A stretch of 64,000 nt of DNA from an uncultured Acidimicrobiales bacterium (GCA_937922805.1 CALAJV010000017.1:62001-126000); one strand, 5' to 3'. Counted from the first letter of the stretch, positions 1 to 8,710 are shown. Numbers and translations: made by a program. Notes: a model not told the origin generated them from the letters alone.

Positions 1-171
1 ATCCTTCACTGCTTTTTCGAGTTCTCTCAACAGGTCATGCACATTGTCGGTTGGCGTCGACGCCTTGATCGCTTCCACCCTGACCCACACGTCGCCTAGG
101 CTCTCCATGACTTCAGCGTGTTCAGCTTCGAGCTTTTGCCGTGCTTCATCAATATCGGTTGGTTTAGCCAC
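1..171 (-). CDS. Short coiled-coil-like hypothetical protein, 3' end cut by window edge
   Basis: Not recognised. A GTG codon at 169-171 opens a minus-strand frame of 57 codons that runs off the left edge without a stop. The visible peptide begins MAKPTDIDEARQKLEAEHAE and is charged and helix-prone (heptad-like Leu/Ala/Val spacing), so a small coiled-coil protein is plausible. It starts 22 bases after the stop of the ECF42-type sigma gene on the same strand and probably shares its transcript. No function can be assigned. Confidence 0.55.
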   Translation of the reverse strand, partial: MAKPTDIDEARQKLEAEHAEVMESLGDVWVRVEAIKASTPTDNVHDLLRELEKAVKD

Positions 172-192
172 GGCTTCTAATCTAGCTCACAT

Positions 193-1455
193 CTACAGGG
201 CGCCGATTTTCTTTTTAAGCAAACGACGTTCGGCGGGGTTAGCGGTCAAAGCCAATGCTTGCTCTAACGCGTCCTTAGCTCGGCCAGCATCAATTGACGA
301 CAGCAACTCGCCTCGAGCGCTGTGGTAGTGCTGATAGTTCTCGAGCGATTCAGCCAGTTCGGCTCGATCCAAAATGGCCAACCCCTCGACCGGGGTGCGA
401 GCCATCGCCACCGCTACCGCATGATTGAGCCTTACCACTGGCGTAGGCGACACCAGCACCAGCTGGCGATACAACAGCTCTATCTGTTCCCAGTCCGTTT
501 CGGCCGACGTTGCCGCTGTGTCGTGAAGGGCGTTGATGGCGGCCTGAATCTGATACGGCCCAGATTTATTCAACCGCAAGGCACGGTCCAAGACTGCTTC
601 GCCCTCTCCGATCAAAGACTGATCCCACCTCGACCGATCCTGATCGGCCAAAAGCACGAGATCGCCATCAGCGTCGATTCTGGCGGCACTGCGAGCTTGG
701 ATCAGTAGCAGCAAGGCGAACAGTCCAAGCGACTCCGGGTCGTCGGGAGTTAGATCCGCAACCAGTTGAGCCAGACGAACAGCTTCGGAACAAAGTTCTT
801 GCTTCGTTACCGCGGTCCCATCGGACGAGTCGTAGCCCTCATTGAAAATCAGATACACGATTGTTCGGACTTGATTCGTTCGAGCCAACAGTTCGTGGTC
901 GGGAGGGATCTTGAACGGAACCGCTGCCATCGAGATTTTTTTCTTTGCTCGAACGAGACGCTGGGCCATTGTTGACTCGTGGACAAGAAACGCTCTGGCG
1001 ATCTCAGCCGTTGTCATACCTCCGAGGCTTCGCAACGTCAATGCCATCTGCACCTCTTGACCAAGCGACGGATGGCAACATCCGAAGATCAACCGAAGTT
1101 GTTCGTCTCGTAGCAATGAAGACTCAGCGTCAAAAGATCGGTTTTCTACTTCCTCAAGATTGATTTGATTTGGATCTATGTTGCGACTTTGCAGGCGGGC
1201 TAACTGATCGGTCTTTTCTCGGCCTCGACTTGCCCTGCGCAGTCGGTCGATGGCCCGACGACGGCCTACTACCGTCAACCAAGCACCTGGACGATCAGGC
1301 AAACCTTGTTCTGGCCATTTCGCCAGCGCCTCTTCTGCCGCGTCTTGGGCTGCGTCTTCAGCCTCTGACAGATCGCCAAAGTCTGCGAGCAGGCTGGCCA
1401 CTACCCGTGGCCATTCCTGTCGCACGACTTCAGCGATATGTTGCTCGTCGGTCAA
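193..1455 (-). CDS. ECF42-type RNA polymerase sigma factor with C-terminal TPR-like extension
   Basis: A 420-residue sigma-70 family protein, about twice the length of an ordinary ECF factor. Region 2 lies at about residues 10-85 (DAAQDAAEEALAKWP, then RRRAIDRLRRASR). Region 4 lies at about 115-175 and includes GGMTTAEIARAFLVHESTMAQR. The remaining 240 residues are alpha-helical, as expected for the DUF6596/TPR-like tail of group ECF42. Its TTG start overlaps the stop of the upstream DGPF gene as TTGA, indicating translational coupling. ECF42 factors have no classical anti-sigma factor and are linked to DGPF/YCII proteins (family knowledge); the neighbouring gene fits this exactly. Confidence 0.93.
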   Translation of the reverse strand: MTDEQHIAEVVRQEWPRVVASLLADFGDLSEAEDAAQDAAEEALAKWPEQGLPDRPGAWLTVVGRRRAIDRLRRASRGREKTDQLARLQSRNIDPNQINLEEVENRSFDAESSLLRDEQLRLIFGCCHPSLGQEVQMALTLRSLGGMTTAEIARAFLVHESTMAQRLVRAKKKISMAAVPFKIPPDHELLARTNQVRTIVYLIFNEGYDSSDGTAVTKQELCSEAVRLAQLVADLTPDDPESLGLFALLLLIQARSAARIDADGDLVLLADQDRSRWDQSLIGEGEAVLDRALRLNKSGPYQIQAAINALHDTAATSAETDWEQIELLYRQLVLVSPTPVVRLNHAVAVAMARTPVEGLAILDRAELAESLENYQHYHSARGELLSSIDAGRAKDALEQALALTANPAERRLLKKKIGAL

Positions 1456-1808
1456 AATTCGAGGACCGGGCGAACCTCGATTCGGCCAAGACCGGCGGCC
1501 GAATGAGGAATTTTGGCCGCCGCTGCAATCGCGGCGTCAAGATCGGGTACGTCAATAATGTAGAAGCCACCAAGTTGTTCCTTGGTTTCGGCGAAAGGCC
1601 CGTCGGTGGTGACGATGTTTCCGTCCTCAACCTGAACAGTGGTCGCTGTCGATGTCGGCGCGAGCGCTTCGCCAGCTTGGATGTCGCCACCGTGAGCTTC
1701 GCCGAAGGCGTTGTATCCAACCATGATCTTCGCCATAGCCTCCGATGTTGGATCGGGATTGGCCTCTCCGTTGGCTTCATCGCTGTAAATCAAGCATGCA
1801 TACTTCAT
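1452..1808 (-). CDS. YCII-related (DGPF) domain protein, partner of the ECF42 sigma factor
   Basis: A 118-residue single-domain protein. It starts MKYACLIYSDEANGE and carries the name-giving DGPF stretch TDGPFAETKEQLGGFYII at about residues 68-85, followed by the C-terminal strand IEVRPVLEF. The length is normal for the YCII-like ferredoxin-fold family. It is the first gene of the sigma operon and overlaps the sigma gene by four bases. In ECF42 systems these proteins are usual regulon members and proposed modulators; enzymatic activity is unproven. Confidence 0.92.
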   Translation of the reverse strand: MKYACLIYSDEANGEANPDPTSEAMAKIMVGYNAFGEAHGGDIQAGEALAPTSTATTVQVEDGNIVTTDGPFAETKEQLGGFYIIDVPDLDAAIAAAAKIPHSAAGLGRIEVRPVLEF

Positions 1809-1948
1809 GTTTGGTCCTCTCGTTACTGTCGATTATCGGTGTTTCCACCGTCTACTATTTGCTGTTTATAGACCTTCGTCGAACAACGATCGCCCGAATC
1901 GACAAGATTCTCAATCTTTTCCGATCAACATGTCGGGCGCCAATCATC

Positions 1949-1954
1949 TAGAAT
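1949..1954 (+). promoter_or_regulatory. Candidate -10 element of a leaderless promoter for the macro-domain gene
   Basis: TAGAAT ends eight bases before the ATG at 1963, so transcription would begin at or just before the start codon. No clear Shine-Dalgarno sequence precedes the ATG, and no convincing -35 element is visible. Leaderless mRNAs are common in actinobacteria. Confidence 0.4.
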
Positions 1955-1962
1955 AAGAGCCA

Positions 1963-2490
1963 ATGACTGATCTCTCGGTCTACAAAGGCGACATCACGGA
2001 ACTTTCAGTAGGAGCCATCGTCAACGCCGCCAACTCCGCCCTTGCTGGCGGAAGTGGGGTAGACGGCGCCATTCACCGCGCTGGCGGGCCAGCAATAGTG
2101 GCCGACTGCAAAGCCGTTATTGCTCGGCGGGGCCCGTGCGAACCAGGAGACGCAGTCGTAACCGGTGCCGGCGAGCTGCCAGCGGGGATCGTGATACATA
2201 CTGTTGGTCCAATCTGGACAAGCGACGCCGCCGACGAGCATGACAAGACGCTGGCCAAATGCTACGGTGCCGCCCTTGACTTAGCTCTGAAACATCGAGC
2301 CAAAGAAGTGGCGTTTCCAAACATCAGCACTGGGGCCTACGGCTTTCCCAAGCCAAGAGCGGCGGTCGTTGCTATCAACGCCATTTTGGACTGGCTCGAA
2401 AACAACGCAGCCCACGATTTGAACGAGATCGTCTTCGTCTGCTTCGACGACGAAAACCACGAGCTCTACGAATCATTGCTCGGCTGGTAG
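1963..2490 (+). CDS. Macro-domain ADP-ribose hydrolase (YmdB-like)
   Basis: A 175-residue single macro domain, the standard length for YmdB/MacroD-type enzymes that hydrolyse O-acetyl-ADP-ribose or remove mono-ADP-ribose from proteins. Visible signatures are GDITELSVGAIVNAANSAL near the N-terminus, GGSGVDGAIHRAGG as the ribose-binding loop (about residues 30-43), and the second loop NISTGAYGFPK (about 120-130). Asn and Asp in the NAAN and GVDGAIH motifs match catalytic residues known in the family. It stands alone between divergent and convergent neighbours. The substrate cannot be told from sequence. Confidence 0.93.
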   Translation: MTDLSVYKGDITELSVGAIVNAANSALAGGSGVDGAIHRAGGPAIVADCKAVIARRGPCEPGDAVVTGAGELPAGIVIHTVGPIWTSDAADEHDKTLAKCYGAALDLALKHRAKEVAFPNISTGAYGFPKPRAAVVAINAILDWLENNAAHDLNEIVFVCFDDENHELYESLLGW

Positions 2491-2544
2491 TCGGCTAGTC
2501 GCCGAGCCGCCCGCAACAATTCAACAAGCTTCACCTACCGAAAC

Positions 2545-3648
2545 TCAGGGACCCGCACCGAGCGATGGGGCGTGATCAATCCTTCGAGTGACCAGGTTGA
2601 GGAAGATGCTGATTCTCTGTCGGGTGTACCACTGTTCACTGCCTGGTCGAAAAGTACCGCTTTCTGGGTCATCGACGAAAGCTAGTTCGGTTGGTTCCGG
2701 ATTCCTCTCGCCGACCAAGCCAGGCTGAGTAGCAGGAGCTGGGCGACCCGGACCGGTTGTTTGGGTTCGGGCTGAATAGCCATTGGGAGCCGTCGAACCT
2801 TGGAGCTTCGTAGGATCAGTGTCGGGAGAATGCTCGCCCGGCTCACAGCCCGGCAGTGCTTCGAGTCGATACCGATCACCATTTGCTTCTAGCCACGTCG
2901 CTAGTGCTCGAAGGTCTTCAGCATCTGGGTTCATCCCACCGTGCATGAGTACGACGTCGTCGGCTTGAACGGTGTTCAATCGATCGAGAACAAACTCATA
3001 TCCCCTATCCCAATCAATGGTATCTACGGTCCATCGCCCGTTTCGCAGCCAACCAGAGTTGGTTAGTCCAATCTCATCGGCCCAACCTTGAACGTCGTCG
3101 TTGGTCTCGCCAAACGGTGGCCGCCAACAAGTCATTGTAATTCCGGCTGTCGATTCAACGATCCGTTGGGTTGTCCTAAGTTGAACCAAGGCTTCATACC
3201 GAGACAACGTCGACATATCCGGGTGATCCCAGGTGTGATTTGCCAACACATGACCGCGAGCGACAATCTGATTCAGCATTGGTGGGTCAGCGCTGGTGTG
3301 GCTGCCGGTAACGAAGAACGTGGCTTTGCCATTCCACCGATCGAGCACATCAAGAAACTCGGGGGTACGAGGTCCAGGTCCTCCGTCGAAGGTCAGGTAT
3401 ACCACTGGGCGATCGTCCAGCGCCGCGAGGCTCGATGGTGCCTCATAGATGTCAAGACCAGACTCCGCCGCCACCGGCCTGGTAGCAACCGAAACTCGAT
3501 CTGCGGCTACCGGTTGTGCCACAACGGCAAACAGCGATGAGAACGCGGCCAGCAGAACAGCCATCGCACGCGGTGTGAGTTTGAAGCCGCCCGCGTTGGC
3601 TGGTGTTCGTTCGTCTGAGCTCGTTCCGAACCTGAGTGGTAAACCCAT
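2545..3648 (-). CDS. Polysaccharide deacetylase (NodB-fold) family protein, probably secreted
   Basis: The ATG at 3646-3648 is preferred because GGGAG lies five bases upstream on the minus strand; an upstream TTG at 3669 is in frame. A hydrophobic signal or anchor (AMAVLLAAFSSLFAVVAQPVAA) lies near residues 28-48. The NodB domain follows: motif 1 is LTFDGGPGP, motif 2 ANHTWDH keeps both metal-binding His, motif 3 is WRPPFGETND, and a late motif is VVLMHGG. Motif 1 normally reads TFDDG; here the second Asp, a metal ligand in characterised peptidoglycan and chitin deacetylases, is Gly. The last 100 residues are Pro/Thr/Gly-rich. The fold is secure, activity is doubtful. Confidence 0.85.
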   Translation of the reverse strand: MGLPLRFGTSSDERTPANAGGFKLTPRAMAVLLAAFSSLFAVVAQPVAADRVSVATRPVAAESGLDIYEAPSSLAALDDRPVVYLTFDGGPGPRTPEFLDVLDRWNGKATFFVTGSHTSADPPMLNQIVARGHVLANHTWDHPDMSTLSRYEALVQLRTTQRIVESTAGITMTCWRPPFGETNDDVQGWADEIGLTNSGWLRNGRWTVDTIDWDRGYEFVLDRLNTVQADDVVLMHGGMNPDAEDLRALATWLEANGDRYRLEALPGCEPGEHSPDTDPTKLQGSTAPNGYSARTQTTGPGRPAPATQPGLVGERNPEPTELAFVDDPESGTFRPGSEQWYTRQRISIFLNLVTRRIDHAPSLGAGP

Positions 3649-3770
3649 ATCGACTCCCGTGTCGGCCAATCGCTACAGATATAAAGCGACTGTCATCGCA
3701 CCCGCATATCGGGCCATACCCCACTCTTCAGTGTCACAGCTCGCTGGGATACTAGTAGTGGGGAGGCAAT

Positions 3771-4274
3771 GTGAGAGAAAAATCAAAGCGAGTAAGCACC
3801 AAGCGATCCCGATCGAACCGGATCAGCATTAAGAGAATGGATTCGTCAACGCTATTGACCAAGCAACCGTACACACCATCCGAAAGCAGCCCGATTTCTA
3901 GGTCTGAGTCCGAAAGTTTGGCGAGCGCGAACAGCAGGCGTAGATCCGATAACGAGCTCACCGACTCCAACCAACCGAGCGAGACGAACGAGCTACACGC
4001 GCTTCTAATGCAAATCGATTCTGAGCTAGAGGATCTCTTCTCTCGAACCGCAGGGCTCCACCGGCATGGCGGCCCCGATGCCGTTGCCTTATCGGTAGTT
4101 CGCGAAGCAGTAGCGATCGGACTTACGATGACGGAGGGCGATGAGGCGGAAAGCTATCGGCTTCCTCTGCGTTCGATGGATCATCGGTACTTAGAAAATC
4201 GCTCTCGGGCGCTACGAACTGCACTACACGGCGTCGACGATTACGTTTGGTGGGGCGGGATAACAGAGCAGTAG
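3771..4274 (+). CDS. Hypothetical protein with Ser-rich N-terminus
   Basis: Not recognised. The GTG at 3771 is preceded by GGGGAGG at the right spacing, and a possible -10 (GATACT) lies just upstream, which argues for a real 167-residue gene. The first 75 residues are basic and Ser/Arg-rich and look disordered. Residues about 78-125 (ELHALLMQIDSELEDLFSRT onward) are helical and amphipathic. The tail ends VWWGGITEQ. No membrane segment or catalytic motif is seen. Confidence 0.6.
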   Translation: MREKSKRVSTKRSRSNRISIKRMDSSTLLTKQPYTPSESSPISRSESESLASANSRRRSDNELTDSNQPSETNELHALLMQIDSELEDLFSRTAGLHRHGGPDAVALSVVREAVAIGLTMTEGDEAESYRLPLRSMDHRYLENRSRALRTALHGVDDYVWWGGITEQ

Positions 4275-4332
4275 CAACAGCCTCAACCGAAGTGTCGCCA
4301 AGCTTCGAGAGCTAGTGCCAGCCAAGTAGGTC

Positions 4333-4371
4333 CCTGTGGGCGTGGTCCACATATTGGACTACACCCACAGG
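4333..4371. repeat. Long inverted repeat, 17-base arms and 5-base loop
   Basis: Arms 4333-4349 (CCTGTGGGCGTGGTCCA) and 4355-4371 (TGGACTACACCCACAGG) pair at 15 of 17 positions. Of the two remaining pairs, one is G-U on the plus-strand RNA and the other is G-U on the minus-strand RNA. It begins 59 bases after the stop of the upstream hypothetical gene and has no T-tract, so it may be a U-less terminator or a processing hairpin. Confidence 0.75.
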
Positions 4372-4415
4372 TGCGGCGGCATCAACCTAGAAAGAGTCTG
4401 GTTGCTGCACTAGAA

Positions 4416-4449
4416 GCGGGAGGGACGTCGGCGGAAACATCCCTCCCGC
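4416..4449. repeat. Perfect 10-bp inverted repeat with 14-base loop
   Basis: Arms GCGGGAGGGA (4416-4425) and TCCCTCCCGC (4440-4449) are exact complements. On the plus strand the stem is followed by ACAACAAGTTTTAG, a weak T-run. It could be a second terminator for the gene ending at 4274, or a regulatory hairpin upstream of threonine aldolase. Confidence 0.65.
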
Positions 4450-4672
4450 ACAACAAGTTTTAGTTGAAGTTTCTTCGCTTTACAAGGTTATTCAGCAATA
4501 CTTTTTGTATTTATGCAGGCATTAGAAGGGTGTTTCTTGTCGTTCCATTTGCATAAATTCGGATCTAGAAGCAGCTTGATTTATGACGCTGTTAGCTCCT
4601 GAGTCTTGCCGCTCCTCACCTGACTCAGCTGTTTAAGGCGCATTCATCCTCGGTGACAGGCAGAATAGCCAG

Positions 4673-5674
4673 ATGATTGACCTTCGTTCCGACACTGTTA
4701 CCCGTCCATCCGATGGGATGCGCCAAGCAATCGCGTCGGCAGAAGTTGGCGACGATGTGTGGGGCGATGACCCGACAGTTATCAAGCTTGAACGGGCAAC
4801 GGCATTGTTGCTTGGAAAACAAGCAGCTCTGTTTGTTCCATCAGGAACGCAAAGCAATTTGTGCGCTCTCATGGCCCACTGTCAGCGAGGCGACGAATAC
4901 GTTGTGGGCGAAAACGCTCACACCTTTAAGTATGAAGCCGGCGGAGCCGCCGTTCTTGGAAGTATCCAACCGCAAACGGTCCGAACTGACCGATTCGGCG
5001 TCCTTGATCTAAACCATGTTCGAGCGGTGATGAAACCCGACGATGACCACTTCGCTCGAACTCGGCTGCTGTGCTTAGAGAATAGTCATGACGGCCACGT
5101 GCTTTCACTGGAATACCAAAACGAAGCGGCATCGGTGGCAAAAGAGCTAGGACTTGGTTTCCACCTTGACGGTGCTCGGCTTTGGAATGCTGCGGCCGAA
5201 CTCGGAGTTGAACCGTCAGTTGTGGCTGAGCCGTTCGATTCGGTTTCCGTTTGCTTGTCGAAAGGATTAGGGGCCCCAGTCGGTTCTGTTCTTGTTGGCA
5301 CCCCTGAACTAATCAACCAAGCCCGAAAGTGGCGAAAGATGCTCGGCGGCGCGCTACGGCAATCGGGCATCCTGGCCGCCGCCGGACTCTACGCGCTCGA
5401 CAACAACCGAGCCCGAATGGTTGAAGATCATGCCAACGCCCAACGGCTTGCATCGAAGCTCAGTGAAATCGATGGGGTGACCGTGGATGCCCAGGCCACC
5501 AACATGATCTTCGCTCAGTTCGAAGGCGACTCGACCAGTATCGTGAACCGCGCCGCTGAGCACGATGTGTTGGTTCGCATAACGAACGGTGCTTGCCGAA
5601 TGGTGACCCATCTCGACGTCTCCGAGGCCGACATCGATACAGCAGTCGAAGTGCTAACCGAAGCAGTCAACTAG
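4673..5674 (+). CDS. Threonine aldolase family PLP enzyme
   Basis: A 333-residue fold-type I PLP enzyme that should cleave L-threonine or L-allo-threonine to glycine and acetaldehyde. It starts MIDLRSDTVTRPSDGMRQAI, the typical family N-terminus, followed by GDDVWGDDPTV and the cofactor loop VPSGTQSNLCAL. FHLDGARLWNAA supplies the Asp that contacts the pyridine ring, and CLSKGLGAPVGS carries the Schiff-base lysine at about residue 197. Length is normal. The gene appears monocistronic. Stereospecificity cannot be judged. Confidence 0.95.
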   Translation: MIDLRSDTVTRPSDGMRQAIASAEVGDDVWGDDPTVIKLERATALLLGKQAALFVPSGTQSNLCALMAHCQRGDEYVVGENAHTFKYEAGGAAVLGSIQPQTVRTDRFGVLDLNHVRAVMKPDDDHFARTRLLCLENSHDGHVLSLEYQNEAASVAKELGLGFHLDGARLWNAAAELGVEPSVVAEPFDSVSVCLSKGLGAPVGSVLVGTPELINQARKWRKMLGGALRQSGILAAAGLYALDNNRARMVEDHANAQRLASKLSEIDGVTVDAQATNMIFAQFEGDSTSIVNRAAEHDVLVRITNGACRMVTHLDVSEADIDTAVEVLTEAVN

Positions 5675-5889
5675 CGGATCTAGACGGTTCAATAAATCCA
5701 CTCAACAAGCACTAGACCGTTTGACCCTTTGCCGCAACCCAATACAACTCAAGGGCCAATGTGATGGGCTCTAGAGTCCAATCCTCTCTCCGCCGATTTG
5801 CCAGCTAGCAAGCCGGTCACCAATCAGAATCACTAGCTTACGACTAGTTCAAAATTCGTTTTTCGACCAACGTCGCTGACTGTACAACC

Positions 5890-6606
5890 ATGTTGTTTCC
5901 TGATAACAATAAAAGTGCGGGCGGGCGAAGTGAAGATCACTCTTCTCTCTATGAGAGAAGCGTGCTTCCAGCACGTATCGATGATGTCGATACTACAGAA
6001 GAGCAAGAGCTGACTATGTGGAATTGGTTCCTGACATCTTGGAATGAGAGCGACAGTTTCAAGATAGTCACGTGCGTCATCGGGGCAGCAGCGACCGCGT
6101 TGATACTGTCAGACCGACGCTCGGCAATAGTGCGACCGTTAGTTGGCTTTGTCATCTGGATCTTCCGACTTCCCAGCGTGACAATGAACAAGAGCCGAAG
6201 CTCGTCCGGTACTAGGCCAATACCAACTCCGTTACCGTTCAAACTTGCAGTCGACCCTAAACCCCCTTCTCAGCAAGAGCTAACCGATTGGATCAGCGAA
6301 GTTCGAACGGGCTGCGTCGTATCGTTCGTTGAAGACGTTGGCGAAAGCCAAGTTGTACACAAAGGGACCGTCGGAGCTATTTCAAACGATCTGGCCTGGA
6401 TCGTTTGGAATACCGATGTATGCGAGCACCCATTCACCGGAGGCCTAGGACCAGACGGCCAATCGGAGTCAGAGCACAGTGTGGAGCTGATTCTCAAACA
6501 ACACAAGCTCGGCGATCGAGGCGTGACCTGGGATCCTTCCGGCGTAGTTCTCGTATCGACCGGCTGGTCAGTCTTTTCCTGGCCTAAGTTTGAACGCTTG
6601 CCGTAA
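5890..6606 (+). CDS. Hypothetical single-pass membrane protein
   Basis: Not recognised. The frame gives 238 residues from ATG 5890; an internal ATG at 6016 (MWNWFLTSWNESDSF) is an alternative start giving about 196 residues. A hydrophobic stretch IVTCVIGAAATALIL lies at about residues 58-73, then VGFVIWIF. A Ser/Pro-rich linker precedes a compact domain beginning TDWISEVRTGCVVSFVEDVG, rich in Trp, Val and Gly and probably beta-stranded. The gene ends just before the Nudix gene on the same strand. Confidence 0.6.
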   Translation: MLFPDNNKSAGGRSEDHSSLYERSVLPARIDDVDTTEEQELTMWNWFLTSWNESDSFKIVTCVIGAAATALILSDRRSAIVRPLVGFVIWIFRLPSVTMNKSRSSSGTRPIPTPLPFKLAVDPKPPSQQELTDWISEVRTGCVVSFVEDVGESQVVHKGTVGAISNDLAWIVWNTDVCEHPFTGGLGPDGQSESEHSVELILKQHKLGDRGVTWDPSGVVLVSTGWSVFSWPKFERLP

Positions 6607-6694
6607 CCTAGTTCCGTCGCCAGAGCTAAGCCCATCATGCCTGGAGAGTTTGTCGACTCTGCGATGTACCATCAGCTACGGTGACGGCACAACG

Positions 6695-7294
6695 ATGACT
6701 ACTTCTTTCGACTTGCCAACGCTGACCCCAATTTTCGAATCCGAGTTTGATTGGCCCGATGAACATGATTCGGGCGTACCCCGAGCTGCGGTAGCCTCAG
6801 TTTTTCGTCAGGGCAACCTTGGAACCGAGCTGTTGTTTATTCAGCGAGCCACCCAAGAATCTGATCCTTGGTCAGGGCAAATGGCATTTCCCGGTGGGAG
6901 GCGAGAACCGGCTGACAAATCGCCAGCGGCGACCGCCGAACGAGAAACCCTAGAAGAACTAGCCCTCGATCTAGACGGTGCGGCGCCGTTGGGAGTGTTA
7001 GCAGTGTTAGATGGCGGCCGAGCCACAAACCGACACATCGTCGTATCGGCCCATGGCTATTGGCTCCCTGGACCAAAGCCTGTACTCAAACCCAACTACG
7101 AAGTGGCAGACACCGTCTGGGTACCGTTAGCTGACCTTACCGACCCGAAGCGGTCGATCGACCATTACTTTGCGGTGGCCGATGCCAACTTCCCAGGAAT
7201 TCGGCTTGACCGCGATGATCAGGTCGTTTGGGGTTTGACCCTACGGTTACTGGCCGATTTTTTCGCTCGTCTAAAACAGCCCTTCATCATCTGA
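6695..7294 (+). CDS. Nudix hydrolase, NudL/CoA-diphosphatase type
   Basis: The frame is open from TTG 6590, but ATG 6695 (MTTSFDLPTL) fits the family N-terminus and gives 199 residues, normal for CoA pyrophosphatases. The Nudix box is the NudL variant: MAFPGGRREPADKSP, then ERETLEELAL with the metal-binding REXXEE core. The preceding segment RAAVASVFRQG and the residues LLFIQRATQESDPWSGQ also match the family. It would cleave the pyrophosphate of CoA or a similar nucleotide. It converges on the MFS gene. Confidence 0.85.
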   Translation: MTTSFDLPTLTPIFESEFDWPDEHDSGVPRAAVASVFRQGNLGTELLFIQRATQESDPWSGQMAFPGGRREPADKSPAATAERETLEELALDLDGAAPLGVLAVLDGGRATNRHIVVSAHGYWLPGPKPVLKPNYEVADTVWVPLADLTDPKRSIDHYFAVADANFPGIRLDRDDQVVWGLTLRLLADFFARLKQPFII

Positions 7295-7325
7295 TAGTCA
7301 CCAACGCAAAACGCCGTAGCTGTGG

Positions 7326-8612
7326 TTAGACAACCATCTCAAGGTCGGTCGGATCAGACGGACTAACAACCGTTTCCCGATTGCTAAGACAACCGACGAA
7401 CACTGCCACTGGTATTACCATCAAGATTAAGTTGGCAGTCCGATACGAGCCAACAGCAGCAGCAGTAACTGCTAGCACCACCGGCCCGAGCGCCGAGCCG
7501 AAAACATTGGCGAAACTGAGCGTGCCTTGAATCGAGCCGATGTGATCGGTGCCAAAGTAGCGGGGAAGCAAGGTAGACAGCGCAGCTCGAACTGTTCCAC
7601 CAGCGCAGCCAAGCAAGATGGCGTATCCAAACACGACCGCCGAATCGGTGAGCTGCCAAGCAACGAGATGAACTGCGGCCAGTACAACCATTGTTACCGC
7701 TGGCACGAAACGGCCGCCAAGTCGATCGATAGCTACCCCGGTCGCAATGCTAGTCACCGATGTTCCGGCGATCTGGGGGAGAAACATGGCGGCAGCGCGA
7801 GCTGGACTTAAACCAGCCTCGCCTAGCAAATCGATTTGGTGGAAGTTCAAACCAGTCGACAACATACCCGACGCCATCCCGATGCTAGCCAATATCCAAA
7901 ATTGGCGGGTTCGAAATGCTTCGCTACGAGTAAACGATCGCGTCGAAGACGTGTCAACGACAACAACAGAATCGATAGCAACCAGATCGGCGCCATCGGG
8001 CTGAAGGCCGACATCGCTCGGTCGGTCAATTAGTCCAAACCAACCCAGCGGTGCGACCATCACCGCAACGACGACCGCAGCAATAACCCACGCCGAACGC
8101 CAACTGGTTAAGTCGATGGTGGCATTCAGAGCAATGGGCACCACAGCCATTGCTCCGCCGGCCACCGTTCCTAGAACTCCGAGTGCAAGACCCCGATTCC
8201 TACTAAACCAGAGTGAGACGGCAACGCCCGGGATCAACGACAGCGCCCCCTGCCCCAACATCCGTATGCCGGCGAATCCAAGCGCCAACCAATAAACGTT
8301 TGAGATGCTTGCCATATGAGCTATTGCGATGGCGAAACCCAACCCAACGACCACCTGCGAGCGGCGAACCCCAATCCGATCAACCAAGCGACCAAACCGA
8401 GGCAACATCGTAGCCCCGAGTAATGTTCCAACCAGATAGGCGGTGCTAATCCCAGACCGAGTTGTATTCAGATCACCAAGCATTGGATCAATGAATACCG
8501 AAACTCCAATAGTCTGCCCTGGACCAGTGAGCACCGCCGTGACAATCGCCACGGCTACGATTCGCCAACCTACAAAGGGCAACCACGACGATCGCTTTTC
8601 GTCACCAGCCAC
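7326..8612 (-). CDS. MFS transporter, 12 transmembrane segments
   Basis: A 428-residue polytopic protein from a GTG start. About twelve hydrophobic helices are visible in two groups of six. The signature loop between helices 2 and 3 reads GRLVDRIGVRRSQV (about residues 75-88), and its counterpart in the second half is GVAIDRLGGRFVP. The central loop (about 195-235) is hydrophilic. It resembles the monocarboxylate/oxalate-formate-like MFS group, but substrate is unknown. No neighbouring enzyme suggests a cargo. Confidence 0.9.
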   Translation of the reverse strand: MAGDEKRSSWLPFVGWRIVAVAIVTAVLTGPGQTIGVSVFIDPMLGDLNTTRSGISTAYLVGTLLGATMLPRFGRLVDRIGVRRSQVVVGLGFAIAIAHMASISNVYWLALGFAGIRMLGQGALSLIPGVAVSLWFSRNRGLALGVLGTVAGGAMAVVPIALNATIDLTSWRSAWVIAAVVVAVMVAPLGWFGLIDRPSDVGLQPDGADLVAIDSVVVVDTSSTRSFTRSEAFRTRQFWILASIGMASGMLSTGLNFHQIDLLGEAGLSPARAAAMFLPQIAGTSVTSIATGVAIDRLGGRFVPAVTMVVLAAVHLVAWQLTDSAVVFGYAILLGCAGGTVRAALSTLLPRYFGTDHIGSIQGTLSFANVFGSALGPVVLAVTAAAVGSYRTANLILMVIPVAVFVGCLSNRETVVSPSDPTDLEMVV

Positions 8613-8710
8613 CGGGACAGGCTATGACCAATTCATCACGCTTAGCCGGTTATTCGAGATACTGAAACGACAGCGAACAAACCTGCTTCAGCTGGCGGCC
8701 AGTCAGTTGC

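Larger units (their letters stand above)
4275..4672. other. Gene-free interval of 398 bases with two strong inverted repeats
   Basis: This interval between the hypothetical gene and threonine aldolase has no convincing reading frame. Its only clear structure is two stem-loops at 4333-4371 and 4416-4449, listed separately. The part from 4450 to 4640 is comparatively AT-rich and probably holds the promoter of the aldolase gene, but I cannot fix its elements. Confidence 0.6.

Noticed and set aside
1170..1871. Plus-strand open frame of 233 codons opposite the sigma/DGPF genes
   Set aside because: It is the complement of two well-supported conserved genes and its peptide has no family features.
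5776..5794. Sequence resembling the T-arm and 3' acceptor end of a tRNA-Ser (GTCCAATCCTCTCTCCGCC)
   Set aside because: No matching 5' acceptor strand, D-arm or anticodon arm is found upstream, and no CCA follows. At most a chance match or a degraded remnant.
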